A stretch of 64,000 nucleotides of DNA from Heloderma charlesbogerti (lineage: Eukaryota; Chordata; Lepidosauria; Squamata; Helodermatidae): contig JANEZZ010000987.1 in assembly GCA_026122225.1 (NCBI GenBank), forward strand, positions 558,001 through 622,000, read 5' to 3'. Position numbers and translations under genes: made by a program. Below, piece after piece: positions 51,015 to 60,955 of the stretch; the first letter of the stretch is position 1, and each line of letters begins with the position of its first letter. The notes under the pieces were generated by a model. The model saw only the letters and a program-made list of their open reading frames with translations. It was not told the origin of the DNA and ran no database searches.

Positions 51015-51524
51015 GAAACTCCTCCCTCAGCGTTCAAGGGGGAGGGGGACCGTGCCCCGGAAACTCCTCCCTCAGCGTTCAAGGGGGAGGGGGACCGTGC
51101 CCCGGAAACTCCTCCCTCAGCGTTCAAGGGGGAGGGGGACCGTGCCCCGGAAACTCCTCCCTCAGCGTTCAAGGGGGAGGGGGACCGTGCCCCGGAAACT
51201 CCTCCCTCAGCGTTCAAGGGGGAGGGGGACCGTGCCCCGGAAACTCCTCCCTCAGCGTTCAAGGGGGAGGGGGACCGTGCCCCGGAAACTCCTCCCTCTG
51301 CGTTCAAGGGGGAGGGGGACCGTGCCCCGGAAACTCCTCCCTCAGCGTTCAAGGGGGAGGGGGACCGTGCCCTGGAAACTCCTCCCTCAGCGTTCAAGGG
51401 GGAGGGGGACCGTGCCCTGGAAACTCCTCCCGCAGCGTTCAAGGGGGAGGGGGACCGTGCCCTGGAAACTCCTCCCTCAGCGTTCAAGGGGGAGGGGTAC
51501 CGTGCCCCGGAAACTCCTCCCTCA
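51015..51524. repeat. 45-bp minisatellite, 11 full units
   Basis: Units start every 45 bp from 51015 to 51465, with a partial twelfth at 51510-51524. Each unit has GAAACTCCTCCCTCAGCG, TTCAAGGGGGAGGGGGA and CCGTGCCCCG. Differences are few: T for A near 51299, CCCTGG for CCCCGG in several later units, CCGCAG near 51430, GGGTACC in the last. Because 45 is a multiple of three and the unit lacks stops in at least one frame per strand, both strands are open across the array (plus 50974-51564, minus 50987-51547), giving a 15-residue peptide repeat; this alone is not evidence of coding. Two G5 runs per unit give G-quadruplex potential. Confidence 0.97.
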
Positions 51525-51912
51525 ACTGCCACCACAAGGCTACTCAAGTGCTATCTTGCCTTGAGGGAGCAAAAAAGAGATCTGATTTTCGAAAAGGTAT
51601 TTTTCTCTGTAACTGGTCTTGACTGTGTTATTATATCATTTGTATTGATGCTTATTATTTATAGATAGATAGATAGAGCAAACCATTTTGTGAGGTTCCC
51701 CTGAAAAGCGGTATATAAATACCTTTATATGTCAATAAAGAAGTAAACACCCTATGCATGGAGACATTGTATGCGCGTAGGTTTTGCACACACATTTTTA
51801 AGGCTCTTTCTGACATTATTCTGACTGTGCATAGGGGTGGCGCCACTGTGCATGGTCTTGCTCTTGACGTGCCCAACACATGTGTTCAGTCTACCTCAAA
51901 GAACGTCTGCAC
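51525..51912. other. L2-like tail and (GATA)n, otherwise unclassified
   Basis: A short TAGA run at 51661-51677 is followed by GCAAACCATTTTGTGAGG, AAGCGGTATATAAATACC, an L2-like 3' terminus (51677-51742). No gene is seen. Confidence 0.5.
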
Positions 51913-52245
51913 CAGTGCAGGCTCCAGGTCTTTGAGGGCCCTTGGGCAAGGCACCCCCAGTTGCCCCCTCCCTCAGTGAGTCGACCTTCTCACCGCCATG
52001 GTCACCAGCGGCTTTTGCTCCTCCTCCTCTTTCTCATCACTGCTACCACTTGCTGGCTTGACAGGCAGGGAGCAAGGAGGCCGTGGCATCTGCTGCTCCT
52101 CTTCCTCTTTTGACTGGGCCAGAGTGACAGGCAAGTGAAGAAGCAGGTTGTGATTGTGAAGAGGGAGGTCAGGGAGGTCTTGTCATTGGGCCCCTGCTGG
52201 GGTGTGGGCCCTCAGCAGGTGCCCCGCCATGCCTGCCCTTGACTG
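51913..52245 (+). mobile_element. hAT-type element, family A, perfect 8-bp duplication
   Basis: It begins CAGTGCAGGCTCCAGG and ends CTGCCCTTGACTG. GTCTGCAC flanks it exactly at 51905-51912 and 52246-52253. This is the clearest evidence in the window that family A is a hAT-type transposon. Frames through it on both strands are not transposase. Confidence 0.85.
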
Positions 52246-52253
52246 GTCTGCAC

Positions 52254-52709
52254 ACTCCTCATGTAATACCAACTTAAGACACAAGCATGCACCCAGGGTC
52301 CCCGGCATTTGGCCAAAAGGCTCTAAGAAAGAACAGGGGAAATGAACAAAAGGTAGGCTGTCTTCATATGACTCTTTACAACAAGGCACTCGAAACACGG
52401 CAAACGGATGCGCCAGAGGCTAATGCAGTGTTCGAACAGCCAAGAGCCTACTTAGAAGTGTTTGCGTTCTGTTGTCTCCATAATCATTGTTCTCCCCCCC
52501 TTCATCATTATGCATGACAGCACGGAGGGTGCGTAGATTAAAGCCTTTATTAAATGCCAAGCTTTCATCTCCTTGCTTGTGACTTCTAAAATCCCTTTAA
52601 ATAGATGCACTAAATTCCTGTGGTAAATTATTAAAATTATTGTGCCATTAGTTTGATTTGCATGCTCTGAGCTAATACTAATCTTGAGGATGCTGAGATC
52701 CATCTCAGG

Positions 52710-52710
<1 letters not shown>
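52254..52710. other. Single-copy-looking; candidate conserved non-coding element 52540-52700
   Basis: 52540-52700 is AT-rich, repeat-free and contains TAAATTATTAAAATTATTG, GTTTGATTTGCATGC (octamer-like ATTTGCAT) and AGCTAATACTAATC. No exon is recognised. Conservation cannot be judged from one sequence. Confidence 0.3.

Positions 52711-52746
<36 letters not shown>
52711..52746. repeat. (TC)n microsatellite
   Basis: About seventeen CT units without interruption. Confidence 0.95.
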
Positions 52747-52749
<3 letters not shown>

Positions 52750-53907
52750 TTGTCTTCTCTTGTTTTGTGCCTTTGAGTTCTCTCAGATGGGATTCATAAG
52801 CCCCACTCCCATTCTCATTCCAGGGTTATCCCATTTTCCTACTCCTCTCATATTTGTGTGTTCAAAGTTGTCCAAGGAGAATGGGGTGGGGGAGGGAGGG
52901 AGCAGCAAAGGATCATTGTCCACCCTCTGACTTGTGCATCTTCATACATTTGCCTGTAGGGTGCCTCCATGCAGGTCCTAGACTGGAGTGGAATGTGCCG
53001 TATCCCATACATAACATGTGTATTAATTCTATACAAAATAGGTAACTGAACAGGGCTCCAGTGAGTTCAGATACAGCCCTAAACTCGAGACCACTCCACA
53101 CATTGGCTGTATTCAGACATAATGCTAATCCATGGTTTAGTGTTACAAGAACCAATCTAGCCTTTGCCTGTGTGTGCGCCCTCCCCTCTCCTCTGGCTCA
53201 GCCGCAAGGAATCTGGAAGCTTCCTCTTCCATTTTAGATGGACTGCAGTTTAATGTGCCATCTGGAACCCTAAACTGTGGTTAGTCTTAACTGTAGTTAG
53301 TGAAAACATGCCAGCTTCAAAAACCATGGTTTGAAGTTGGCTTGTTTCTGCTAATCATAATTGAGATTAACCTCTTTGTCTGGGCTTGGATGACACGGAA
53401 TGCTGCAGTTAATCAAAAGTGGAAGCAAAAGCTTTTGAATTCCTCATAGCCATTTCAGTAGTGGGAACACGTGAGCCTGTTCTCATCATGCTAAGTGATG
53501 GTGTAGTGTTATGATAGAACCAGTGCACTATGGGTTTGCTGCAGAAAATACCAGTTTGGCATAGTGTAGGTATTGCACACACCTGCATCTGAGGGTACTT
53601 ATTCAGTCAGCGTTTCAACACACAGATGTATGTATTTGTGCATTCTTTACATGTTTGCTGCAGAAAACACTGGTGTTGCCCAGAGCAACCATACTGTGTA
53701 GATCTGCCCTTGCTTAGAGACCCTCAATTAAACCAGATTCTCAGCATGAATGCTGGAGTGTCACAGGCTTCACATTAAGCTCAGTTGGTGCCGATTGCAC
53801 ATAACACCAAGCCTGAGTTTGGTGGTGGTGAATTCATACACAGTTCACTCTTGTCCCTAAACTCTGGATCCTTTGCATGTCAGCACCAGGACATGCACCT
53901 TTAGAAA
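52747..53907. other. Unclassified; MITE-like piece at 53090-53400
   Basis: 53108-53395 has GGCTGTATTCAGACATAATGC, CCATGGTTTAG, TAAACTGTGGTTAG and AAAAACCATGGTTTG with an inverted edge TGTCTGGGCTTGGATGACA, suggesting a decayed palindromic element. The rest is unclassified. No gene is seen. Confidence 0.4.
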
Positions 53908-54300
53908 TATTTATTTATGTATTTATTCCTATACCGCCCTCTGAAGCTCTCTGGGCAGTTCACAACAATTCACAAGATAAAATACAGCATGACAATTTAA
54001 ATATACAAAATTTAAAAACTAGTTAAACAGCTAAAACAATTTCAATAAAACGCTAAACCTGTTCAAATGCTCATCGGGGGACAGTCTTATCCTGGTACTA
54101 GAAAGATGATAGTGTTGGTGCCAGGTGGGCCTCAGCAGGGAGATCATTCCATAATTGGGAGGCCACCACTGAAAAGGCCCTTTCTCTTGTTGCCACCTTC
54201 TGAGCTTCCTTTGGAGGTGGCACTCGGAGGAAGGCGTCAGATGTTGATCGTCGTGTCCGCCTTTCTCTGCTTTTTTCCTTCCGCATCTTCTGAAAAGTGT
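53908..54300 (-). mobile_element. L2 LINE 3' end
   Basis: On the minus strand the 54240-54120 part encodes KVATRERAFSVVASQLWNDL and PAEAHLAPTLSSF, the L2 C-terminal blocks. The UTR at 53925-54060 contains ATACCGCCCTCTGAAGC with TTTATTTATGTATTTATT at the tail end. Confidence 0.85.
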
Positions 54301-55117
54301 TACCATTTAGAAACCTGACTTTAAAGCATCCGTGCAAGTTCTACGTAAGACATAAGGCTGTTGGGTGCATTCACATGTGTGTCACCCGCTAAAATCTGAC
54401 TGCAGATGTCCATGTTGGCAAAACGTTGTATATTACCCACCACCATTTTTCAGATACTCATCAAGTTGCCTGCAAGGGTTAGGACAGTCCTCGTTCCATA
54501 TGCTGCTACAGTTCTTTGAGGATCCTCTGGAGCAATCTGTAAATTCAGTGGTATAATACAGCAATTCTGAAACTTGGTTCTGTTGTCAACCATTGTTCTG
54601 GTTTGCTTGTCTTTGTGAGTTGCCACATTTTTTTCCATTATAGGCAACCTTGGAAGGCTTTTGAATTAAAATGTAGCTCTCTGCTCGCTGACGGAGCTGT
54701 CCTTGAAAGCATAAAGTAGCCAGCAAAAATAGCTGGCTAGAGAGTTGGCATTACTACGTTTCTGCATGCACCACCTGCCAGTTGAGACAGTATTGATGAC
54801 ATGGAACATGCACAAACCTAGCAGTGACTATTCAGCAACATTTCCCTTTTCCCCTTCCCATGATGTACATCTGCATCATAGTATAGAAGAAGTTGTGTTT
54901 TTAATCGAGAAGCGTGAGGAGCAATGCCCAAAGTCATAATAAAGTAACAGGGAGGCTGAAGAAAAATCCGTTAGCAGCAGAAACTGTACTTACATTATTG
55001 TTTCGCCCATTGGGTCACCAAAATGTTTCTAATATCCTGATCCAGAATGCATTTACTTGGAAGTACACTCGATGTCACTGGAATTTATTTTCAAGTAATT
55101 GCATTGCATGGTGGGCA
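54301..55117. other. Mostly single-copy-looking, no gene seen
   Basis: No exon or repeat family is recognised. Confidence 0.35.
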
Positions 55118-55250
55118 GAAGTAGGTCTCCAGATGTTTTGGATTTCAACTCCCAGAAGCCCCTGCCAGCATGGCCAGTGGTCAGGAATGCTGGGAGCTGA
55201 AGTCCAAAACCTGAAGATCTACTTTCTGCCTACCCCTGGATTAGAGCCTA
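55118..55250. mobile_element. Palindromic MITE, GGGCAGAAGTAGG subfamily
   Basis: GGGCAGAAGTAGGTCTCCAG, GTTTTGGATTTCAACTCCC and the complementary GGGAGCTGAAGTCCAAAAC, TACTTTCTGCCTACCCC fold back. Sister copies are at 13945 and 55549. Confidence 0.85.
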
Positions 55251-55429
55251 AATTCTTTGCATCATTCTGCCCTTGTTGAGACATCATAGCACCTAGAAGA
55301 ATGAAAGAGCTCTAGCACTTTAATTCAGAAGTTCTGAAAGGACATATCTACATCGACAGAATGAAACTGGTGTAAGTCAGGCCTTCTTTCCCAGGACCCC
55401 TGGAAACTGGTTCTATGAAGGGGGACCAG

Positions 55430-55548
55430 AGGGAGAGGGGTAACTTGATGGAATGGTATATGCTTTGCGAGCAGAATGTCCCACGTTCACTTCCTGGCAT
55501 CTCTAGGTAGAGTTGGGGAAGTTCTCCCATCTGAAAACCTAGAGCAGG
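55430..55548 (+). mobile_element. tRNA-derived SINE, partial
   Basis: TAACTTGATGGAATGGTATATG, the B-box remnant CGTTCACTTCCTGGCATC, CTAGGTAGAGTTGGGGAAG and CATCTGAAAACCTAGAG match the SINE at 6066 in diverged form. It is cut by the MITE at 55549. Confidence 0.55.
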
Positions 55549-55683
55549 GGTGGGCAGAAAGTAGGTCTCCAGAAGTTTTGGACTTCAACTCCTAGCATTC
55601 CTGATCATTGGCCATGCTGGCAGGGCCTTCTGGAAGTTGAAGTCCAAAACATTTGGAGGTCTACCTTCTGCCCACCCTTGAAC
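55549..55683. mobile_element. Palindromic MITE, GGGCAGAAAGTAGG subfamily
   Basis: GGGTGGGCAGAAAGTAGGTC and AAGTTTTGGACTTCAACTCC pair with GAAGTTGAAGTCCAAAACAT and ACCTTCTGCCCACCC. It is well preserved and sits inside the SINE at 55430. Confidence 0.88.
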
Positions 55684-56979
55684 TAGAAAACAGAATCTTT
55701 GTCAAAGACTACATACCTGTCTAGTCTCACTGGGTACATGAGTGAACTAGGAATGCAAGATAAAACTCTCTTTTAAAAATACTAGTACTACTGCTGCTAC
55801 TACTACTATTACTAATACTTATATGTTTTCTTAAATCAATTTTTAAATGAAGAAATAATTACCCTTGGAGAGACTTGGGACACATAGTGCAAGTTCTGTG
55901 CAAGCCTAGTTGAAATGCCTGGAAGTTGTGCAAGAACACTATGGGAGCTTGTGCATTCCAGTGTGGCTTGCATAGGAGAACTTCCCAGGAGATTCTGTTC
56001 TGAGGCTGCAACCCAAAATGCACTGAGGAGGAGGGCCCATCAGAAGGGGCCATACCATCAGTCTTTATGTTTTGTATGTACTCAAGGCCAGCCAGTGGCT
56101 TAGAGGTAAATTCTAAAATGTAGGAGCTCATCATGACATCCCCCATAGTCACGCCCCCAAGGAGAATCCATAGCCGCGCCCCCGGAGAGAGAGATATTTC
56201 TGCTTTTCTGCAGAATATAACTCAAAAGAGCTAACACTCTGGTTAAAAACTATCACAAAACACAGACACCTGAAACCAACCACCAAACAACCATCAAAAC
56301 AGTAATAAAATCTCACAATTAAGTTCATGGAGCATGGTTGCAATCTTATGCATAGTGACCTGGGAGTGAGCTCCATTGAACTCAGTGGCACTTGCTTCTG
56401 GCTGCATAGGTTCAACTTGTAAAAGTCACTGAGTTCTAACAAAAGACCTTCAACCAGCTGAAATACAACCCCTAGCTTCTAATTTGAAATGCAAACCGTC
56501 TTGCAAAGAAGTGTGAGCGTTGAAACTGCTAGCTGAAGTAGGAGCCCCATCAAAGGAAATTAAAGAAGCATCCAGCCTCTGCTCCATTATTTTCCTCATT
56601 CTTTGACCCGGTTTACACGATCGCGGCTGTGGAAATAGGCCATGGGTTCTGTGTGGCCAGGTTTACACAACATTGCCAAGAGTAATTATGCTAATCCCAC
56701 TGCACATGACCGGCATGTGCATGCAGGGTGCTTAACAAGCCACCATGGCATATTAACCATGCTGTGATCGTGCAAACCAAGCCTCTGAGTGCTAATCTGT
56801 CACAAATCATAGTAAAACTTGAAAGCCTTGTTATCACCTCATTCACTTGCGAAAGCAAGGAAGGTCTGTCAATTACCCTGGTGTTCTGACAGGTGACTTC
56901 ATTGCTTCTACTCTGAAAAAATATCTCTGACAGCGAAGCCGGCCTGAGCCTGAATTCAACTACTCTCAGTCAGAGTGGA
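55684..56979. other. Unclassified with fragments of MITEs and hAT family F
   Basis: 56082-56190 (CAGTGGCTTAGAGGTAAAT, ATCATGACATCCCCCATAG, CGCCCCCAAGGAGAATCC) is the left part of hAT family F. 56335-56412 (GGTTGCAATCTTATGCATAG, GCTCCATTGAACTCAGTGGC) is a decayed hairpin repeat. 56608-56790 holds CGGTTTACACGATCGC with GTGATCGTGCAAACCAAG as inverted edges, a likely MITE. A CTACTAC/TACTA-rich stretch is near 55788-55815. No gene is seen. Confidence 0.45.
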
Positions 56980-57040
56980 CAACGCTGGATGAAATGGACC
57001 CTGTGGTCTGGCTCAATATAAGGTCGTTTCATAAAAGTAA
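56980..57040 (+). mobile_element. CR1/L3-type 3' tail fragment
   Basis: GCTGGATGAAATGGACCCTG, TGGTCTGGCTCAATATAAGG and GTCGTTTC match the CTGACTCAGTATAAGGCAGC type of CR1/L3-linked tail. Confidence 0.5.
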
Positions 57041-57424
57041 TCCCCACTGAGTGCTGTGCATCTTCCCCCCTGGGTAAACCAGTTTAGGATCAGGCTCTAG
57101 AGTTAAGAATGTAATGCTACACTCTTCAAAGGCACATGTGGCCATTTAGATGTGCAAATGGTGATTGTTACTGTTTTCTGTCTGTTGAATTAACAGTTCC
57201 AAGCCTGTTGCTCGTGGATAAGATAACTTATCCATGACCCGCCGTTCCTAGGAAACGATGAGAGTTGCAGAGAAGAATAGACTTCACCTGTATAATTGCC
57301 ATTTTCTTTTCTGATAATTTCAAAGAGGTTTCTCAAGGTTACATTCAGCGATTTAGAGACTCAGCAGCCAAAATAACAATGGGAAGGAAAGCTTAAGATA
57401 TAAGGGCTCCAGGTGGCCAGGCAT

Positions 57425-57690
57425 TCAATGTTATAGAGGACAGTCTTCTGTTTGAAGGGCTGTCCAGTCCAAGTCTGGTTTAAAGGATAAAGAACTCTAA
57501 GATGGGAGAGCAGCGGGGGCCTTCAAGTTGGCCATCCACAATTAACACAATTAGCACCAGGACTGAAGACTGAGCAGGTCTTCCTGCTCACAGACTTCCC
57601 TGCTATGATGAAAGACACTGTATTTCTGTTTCACTTACAATATTGATTTCTAAATCAATTTCTACACATATAAATTCGGAGAGCTCATGG
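57425..57690 (+). repeat. Repeat X copy
   Basis: TATAGAGGACAGTCTTCTG, GAAGGGCTGTCCAGTCCAAG, GCGGGGGCCTTCAAGTTGG and CTGTATTTCTGTTTCACTTA follow repeat X order and give the uninterrupted form of the 36835 copy. Confidence 0.55.
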
Positions 57691-57787
57691 AAACTCCATA
57701 TGCAAAGGAAGCCTATCTGGTATTTACAGATACCAAGCTGCGGTCCTGAAACAAGATCCTGGACTTGATCATGTTTTGGTTTGATAA

Positions 57788-58620
57788 GAACGTAAGAAGA
57801 GCCCTGCTGGATCAGGCCAAGGGTTCATCCAGTCCAGCATTCTGTTCACACAGTGGCCAACCTGCTGCCCATGGGAAACCCACAAGCAGGACATGAGGTC
57901 AAGAGCACCCTCCCGCCCATGTTCCCCAGTATGCCTGGTGTACATAGGCATACTGCCCCTGATACTGGAGGGAGCATAGACCCATCAGGACTAGTAGCTA
58001 TTGATAGCCTTCTCCTCCATGAGTTTGTCTAACCCTCTTTTAAAACCATCCAAATTGGTGGCCATCTCTACGTCTTGTGGAAAGGAATTCCATAGTTGAA
58101 CTAACTATGTGCTGTGTGAAGAAGCCCTACCCTTTCTCTGTCCTGAGTCTCCCACCAATCAGCTTTATGGGATGACCACACTGGGTTCTAGTATTATGAG
58201 AGAGGGAGAAAAATGTCTCCCTATGCACTTTCTCCATACCATGCATAATTTTGTACACCTCTATCAAGTCTCCCATTACTTGCCTTTTCTCCATGCTAAA
58301 CAATCCCAGCTGTTGTTACCTTCCCCCATACGGGAGATGCTCCAGCCCTTTGATCATTTTAGTTGCCCCTTTCTGCAACTTTTTCCAACTCTACAATATC
58401 TATTTTAGGTGTGGTGACCAGACCTAATTTTGTATGCAGTATTCCAAGTGTGGTCATACCATAGATTTGTATGAGGGCAGTATTATATTGGCGGTTTTAT
58501 TCTCAGTTCCTTTCCTAATTATGCCTAACATGGAATTTGCCTTTTCCACAGCAGCTGCAGACTGGGCTGGCATTTTCAGCATCCTGATCCAGCAGGACTG
58601 CTCTTATATTCTTACTCCAG
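57788..58620 (-). mobile_element. CR1-clade (L3-like) LINE, longest copy
   Basis: From the 3' terminus (GAGCCCTGCTGGATCAGGCC) the copy runs through the UTR, the LWNS remnant (58085-58100), and coding remnants whose complement contains ATAATTTTGTACACCTC, CATGCTAAACAATCCCAGC and GGTGTGGTGACCAGA (the HLEYCVQFWSP region). It goes on to TGGAATTTGCCTTTTCCACAG and GCATCCTGATCCAGCAGGAC, further 5' than the other copies. Several frameshifts are present. Confidence 0.88.
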
Positions 58621-58713
58621 CTTCAAATAGAATTTTCAGATTTTGTATAACAAACTGAGGCAATGGGTGGTTTACCTGTGGAGATATACAGTTGAGTGTG
58701 CAAGCAAAGGGTA

Positions 58714-58811
58714 GTATCCAGTGTTAGACGCATTGACTTAGGTTAGTCATGACCAGCTTAAATCCCATTCATTTCCATGGGTCCACTGTACGTAGGGCTA
58801 ACATTGGATTC
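58714..58811. mobile_element. Hairpin MITE
   Basis: GTATCCAGTGTTAGACGC and GGGCTAACATTGGATTC are inverted edges; the centre GGTTAGTCATGACCAGC is a short palindrome. It is the 15852 family, more diverged. Confidence 0.75.
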
Positions 58812-59570
58812 TGTTCACTGTCTTTGTGGGTTGGTGAAGCTGACTTACAAGCTGAGTTGGTGTCACAGCAGATTTGCTCACTGGTGGTATGGTATACAAA
58901 TCAAGGGTTTGGATGACTGCCCAAACTCTTTTAAAAAGCCACTGGTGTGTATTAAATTAGCTGTGGTATCGTTTCCTGCCATCTTTCTGTCTTCACTAGT
59001 CTGCTTCAGTTTGCCACACAGGGTGGTTTCCTGTGGAGGAGGATCTTCATGTAAAGCTCTGAATAATAGAAAACTAGATATGAAATACTTTGCTGTACTC
59101 TTTAATAAGGCCGTGCGCGAATTCTCCCCGGCATCTGTGAGGGATATGTTTTCGGGCAGTTCTCCCAACTAATGATATAAAGCATTCATATTTATTAGGC
59201 GTGGAATCAATAGAATTAAATCCTTTGCCAAGATCTATACAGGAGCATCTCTGATTTGGCTTTCGGGTCATTAAATCATCCCCGCAAGCCTCTGTGTAGC
59301 ACTCTACGCTCACATTTGCTGTTTTCTGTTGTCATTTTGGTATGACCCAGAGTCTTCTCCTGTTTAGTCGTGCTGGTCAGGGAGAAGCAATGGGGCAATG
59401 ACACCTGGCCCTTCTGCCTGTGAGTCTTTCCACCCTAGAAATCCTTTGTGAGTAGAACTCAGGAAGAAATCCTAATGAGTTTGGTGTGCACTTAAAGTAA
59501 AGCACAGAGAATGATTGCAGGCATCGTTGCACATGGAATAGCACAGAGGTAGCCCTACAATGACATAAAC
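58812..59570. other. Single-copy-looking; candidate conserved non-coding element 59050-59340
   Basis: 59050-59340 has no repeat words and contains TAATAAGGCCGTGCGCGAAT, TTATTAGGCGTGG, GAATTAAATCC and TCATTAAATCATCC. A 96-codon frame (minus, 58878-59168) and a 131-codon frame (plus, 58777-59172) cross parts of it without recognised domains. Its nature needs comparison between species. Confidence 0.3.
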
Positions 59571-59790
59571 CAGGGGTGCAGAACATTATACCTAGGGGAC
59601 CAAATCCAACCTGCCTGGAGTCCCAATCCAGCCATCTGGAGTCCCAATCTGCCCATGCCTGTTTCCCCCGACCACTGGTTTCCTGGTTTTTGTGCAGTTT
59701 TTCCCCCATTCTAAAAAGTTGAAATGGGGAAGAACCAGACCTATCCTCTCCCCTTCTTATGGTTCTTTACCTCTAAACTGGACTTGGACA
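59571..59790. mobile_element. hAT-type element, family B (partial)
   Basis: It begins CAGGGGTGCAGAACATTAT and shares GGACCAAATCC, CCCGACCACTGG and CCCCCATTCTAAAAAGTTG with 6198-6562 in the same order. The right terminus is not found, so no duplication can be tested. Confidence 0.6.
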
Positions 59791-60479
59791 GCCCTTCCAA
59801 AACCTGGAGGGCCCCAGACTGGGGAAGGCGGCAGTGGAAGATGTCTTAAAAAGAGAACTCTCCTCTGTAAAGCAGGAAACATGACCACCCTAATTTGGAT
59901 ATCACTAAGGCTCTCGTGCAGTTGTCCAGAAGCCCTCCAAGGAGCCTGAAAAGTCAGCCCTGTGCGGCAGCCCTAGTTTTTCAGGCTTGGCCCAAAGTCT
60001 CTGGGTTTTGGGTTCTGCCTCTGAACCAACCAGGGAAATCTCCAGGCCCTTTCCTTCATTCTGTGTCCCCCCCCCCTTCACATCTTTTAAGAACCATGAC
60101 ATCTTTTAAGGACCTTCACATCTCTGGACCTGCCTTGCCCCAGTACTTTCGAGAGTTGGCAATTAGATGACATCATCAGGCCCCCATCTTATGACATCAC
60201 TAGGTTCCACCTTTGAGTCTTGTTGGGCTTCGGAATGCTGGAGATCCTGCAGTCCCCACACTGGAGCATGGTATCTATTTGCATCTGGCAGGGCCTCCCT
60301 CCCAACAGCAAGAGCAATGTCGATGTGCTGGTTCGCACACCAACAGTAACCTGCTTGTGTTCTGACCTCCAATGGACCACCCAGCATTTATAAGCTATGA
60401 AAGTTGGAAGGCCAGACATCAGCCCTTCAATGGATTCCCTACTCACAGTTGTCACCCCTAGAAACTTTTTGTCTCTGCT
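59791..60479. other. Unclassified, no gene seen
   Basis: C run at 60067-60076. ACATCTTTTAAGRACC is duplicated within 60080-60115. No exon or repeat family is recognised. Confidence 0.4.
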
Positions 60480-60503
60480 ACTTTTTATTCGACCCTGACA
60501 GTG

Positions 60504-60812
60504 ATCCTAAAGGAAATCAACCCTGAGTGCTCATTGGAAGGACAGATACTGAAGCTGAAGCTCAAATATTTTGGCCACCTAATGCGAAGAGAAAACTCTC
60601 TGGAAAAGACCCCGATGCTGGGAAAGACTGAAGGCAAAACGAGAAGAGGACGGCAGAGGATGAGATGGCTAGATAGCATCACCGATGCAATGAATATGGA
60701 CTTGAGCACGCTCCGGGAGAGAGCGCAGGACAGGAAGGCCTGGCGTGCTATGGTCCATGGGGTCACGAAGAGTCAGACATGACTGAACGACTGAACAACA
60801 ACAACAACAACA
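60504..60812 (+). mobile_element. Bov-B (RTE clade) LINE 3' end
   Basis: The frame 60501-60782 encodes the Bov-B C-terminus: KLKLKYFGHLMRRENSLEK, GRQRMRWLDSITDAMN and AWRAMVHGVTKSQT, ending at the normal stop with no internal damage. A CTGAACGACTGAACAAC and (AAC)n end follows. A duplication of about 24 bp with one mismatch (60480-60503 and 60813-60836, both containing GACCCTGACAGTG) brackets it. This marks a 5'-truncated and fairly recent insertion. Bov-B is known in squamates and ruminants and is a textbook case of horizontal spread. Confidence 0.95.
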
Positions 60813-60854
60813 ACTTTTTATTTGACCCTGACAGTGAGACTCCATCGATTCCAT

Positions 60855-60955
60855 CCTTCCTCAACCTGGTGCACTCCACATGTCTTGGACTACAACTCCC
60901 ATAATTATGGGAGTTGCAGACCAACATATGTGGAAGGCACCAGGCTGAAGAAATC
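60855..60955. mobile_element. Palindromic MITE
   Basis: TCCTCAACCTGGTGCACTCC, TTGGACTACAACTCCCATAA and the complementary TTATGGGAGTTGCAGACCAA, GGAAGGCACCAGGCTGAAG fold around a short AT centre. Confidence 0.85.

Noticed and set aside
51015..51524. CRISPR array
   Set aside because: The repeat is continuous with no unique spacers, and the genome is a vertebrate nuclear one.
50974..51564. 196-codon repeat protein
   Set aside because: The frame exists because a stop-free unit of 45 bp is repeated; the opposite strand is equally open. No promoter, splice sites or flanking coding sequence support it.
60501..60782. 93-codon frame as a small host gene
   Set aside because: It is the C-terminus of Bov-B ORF, flanked by a target-site duplication.
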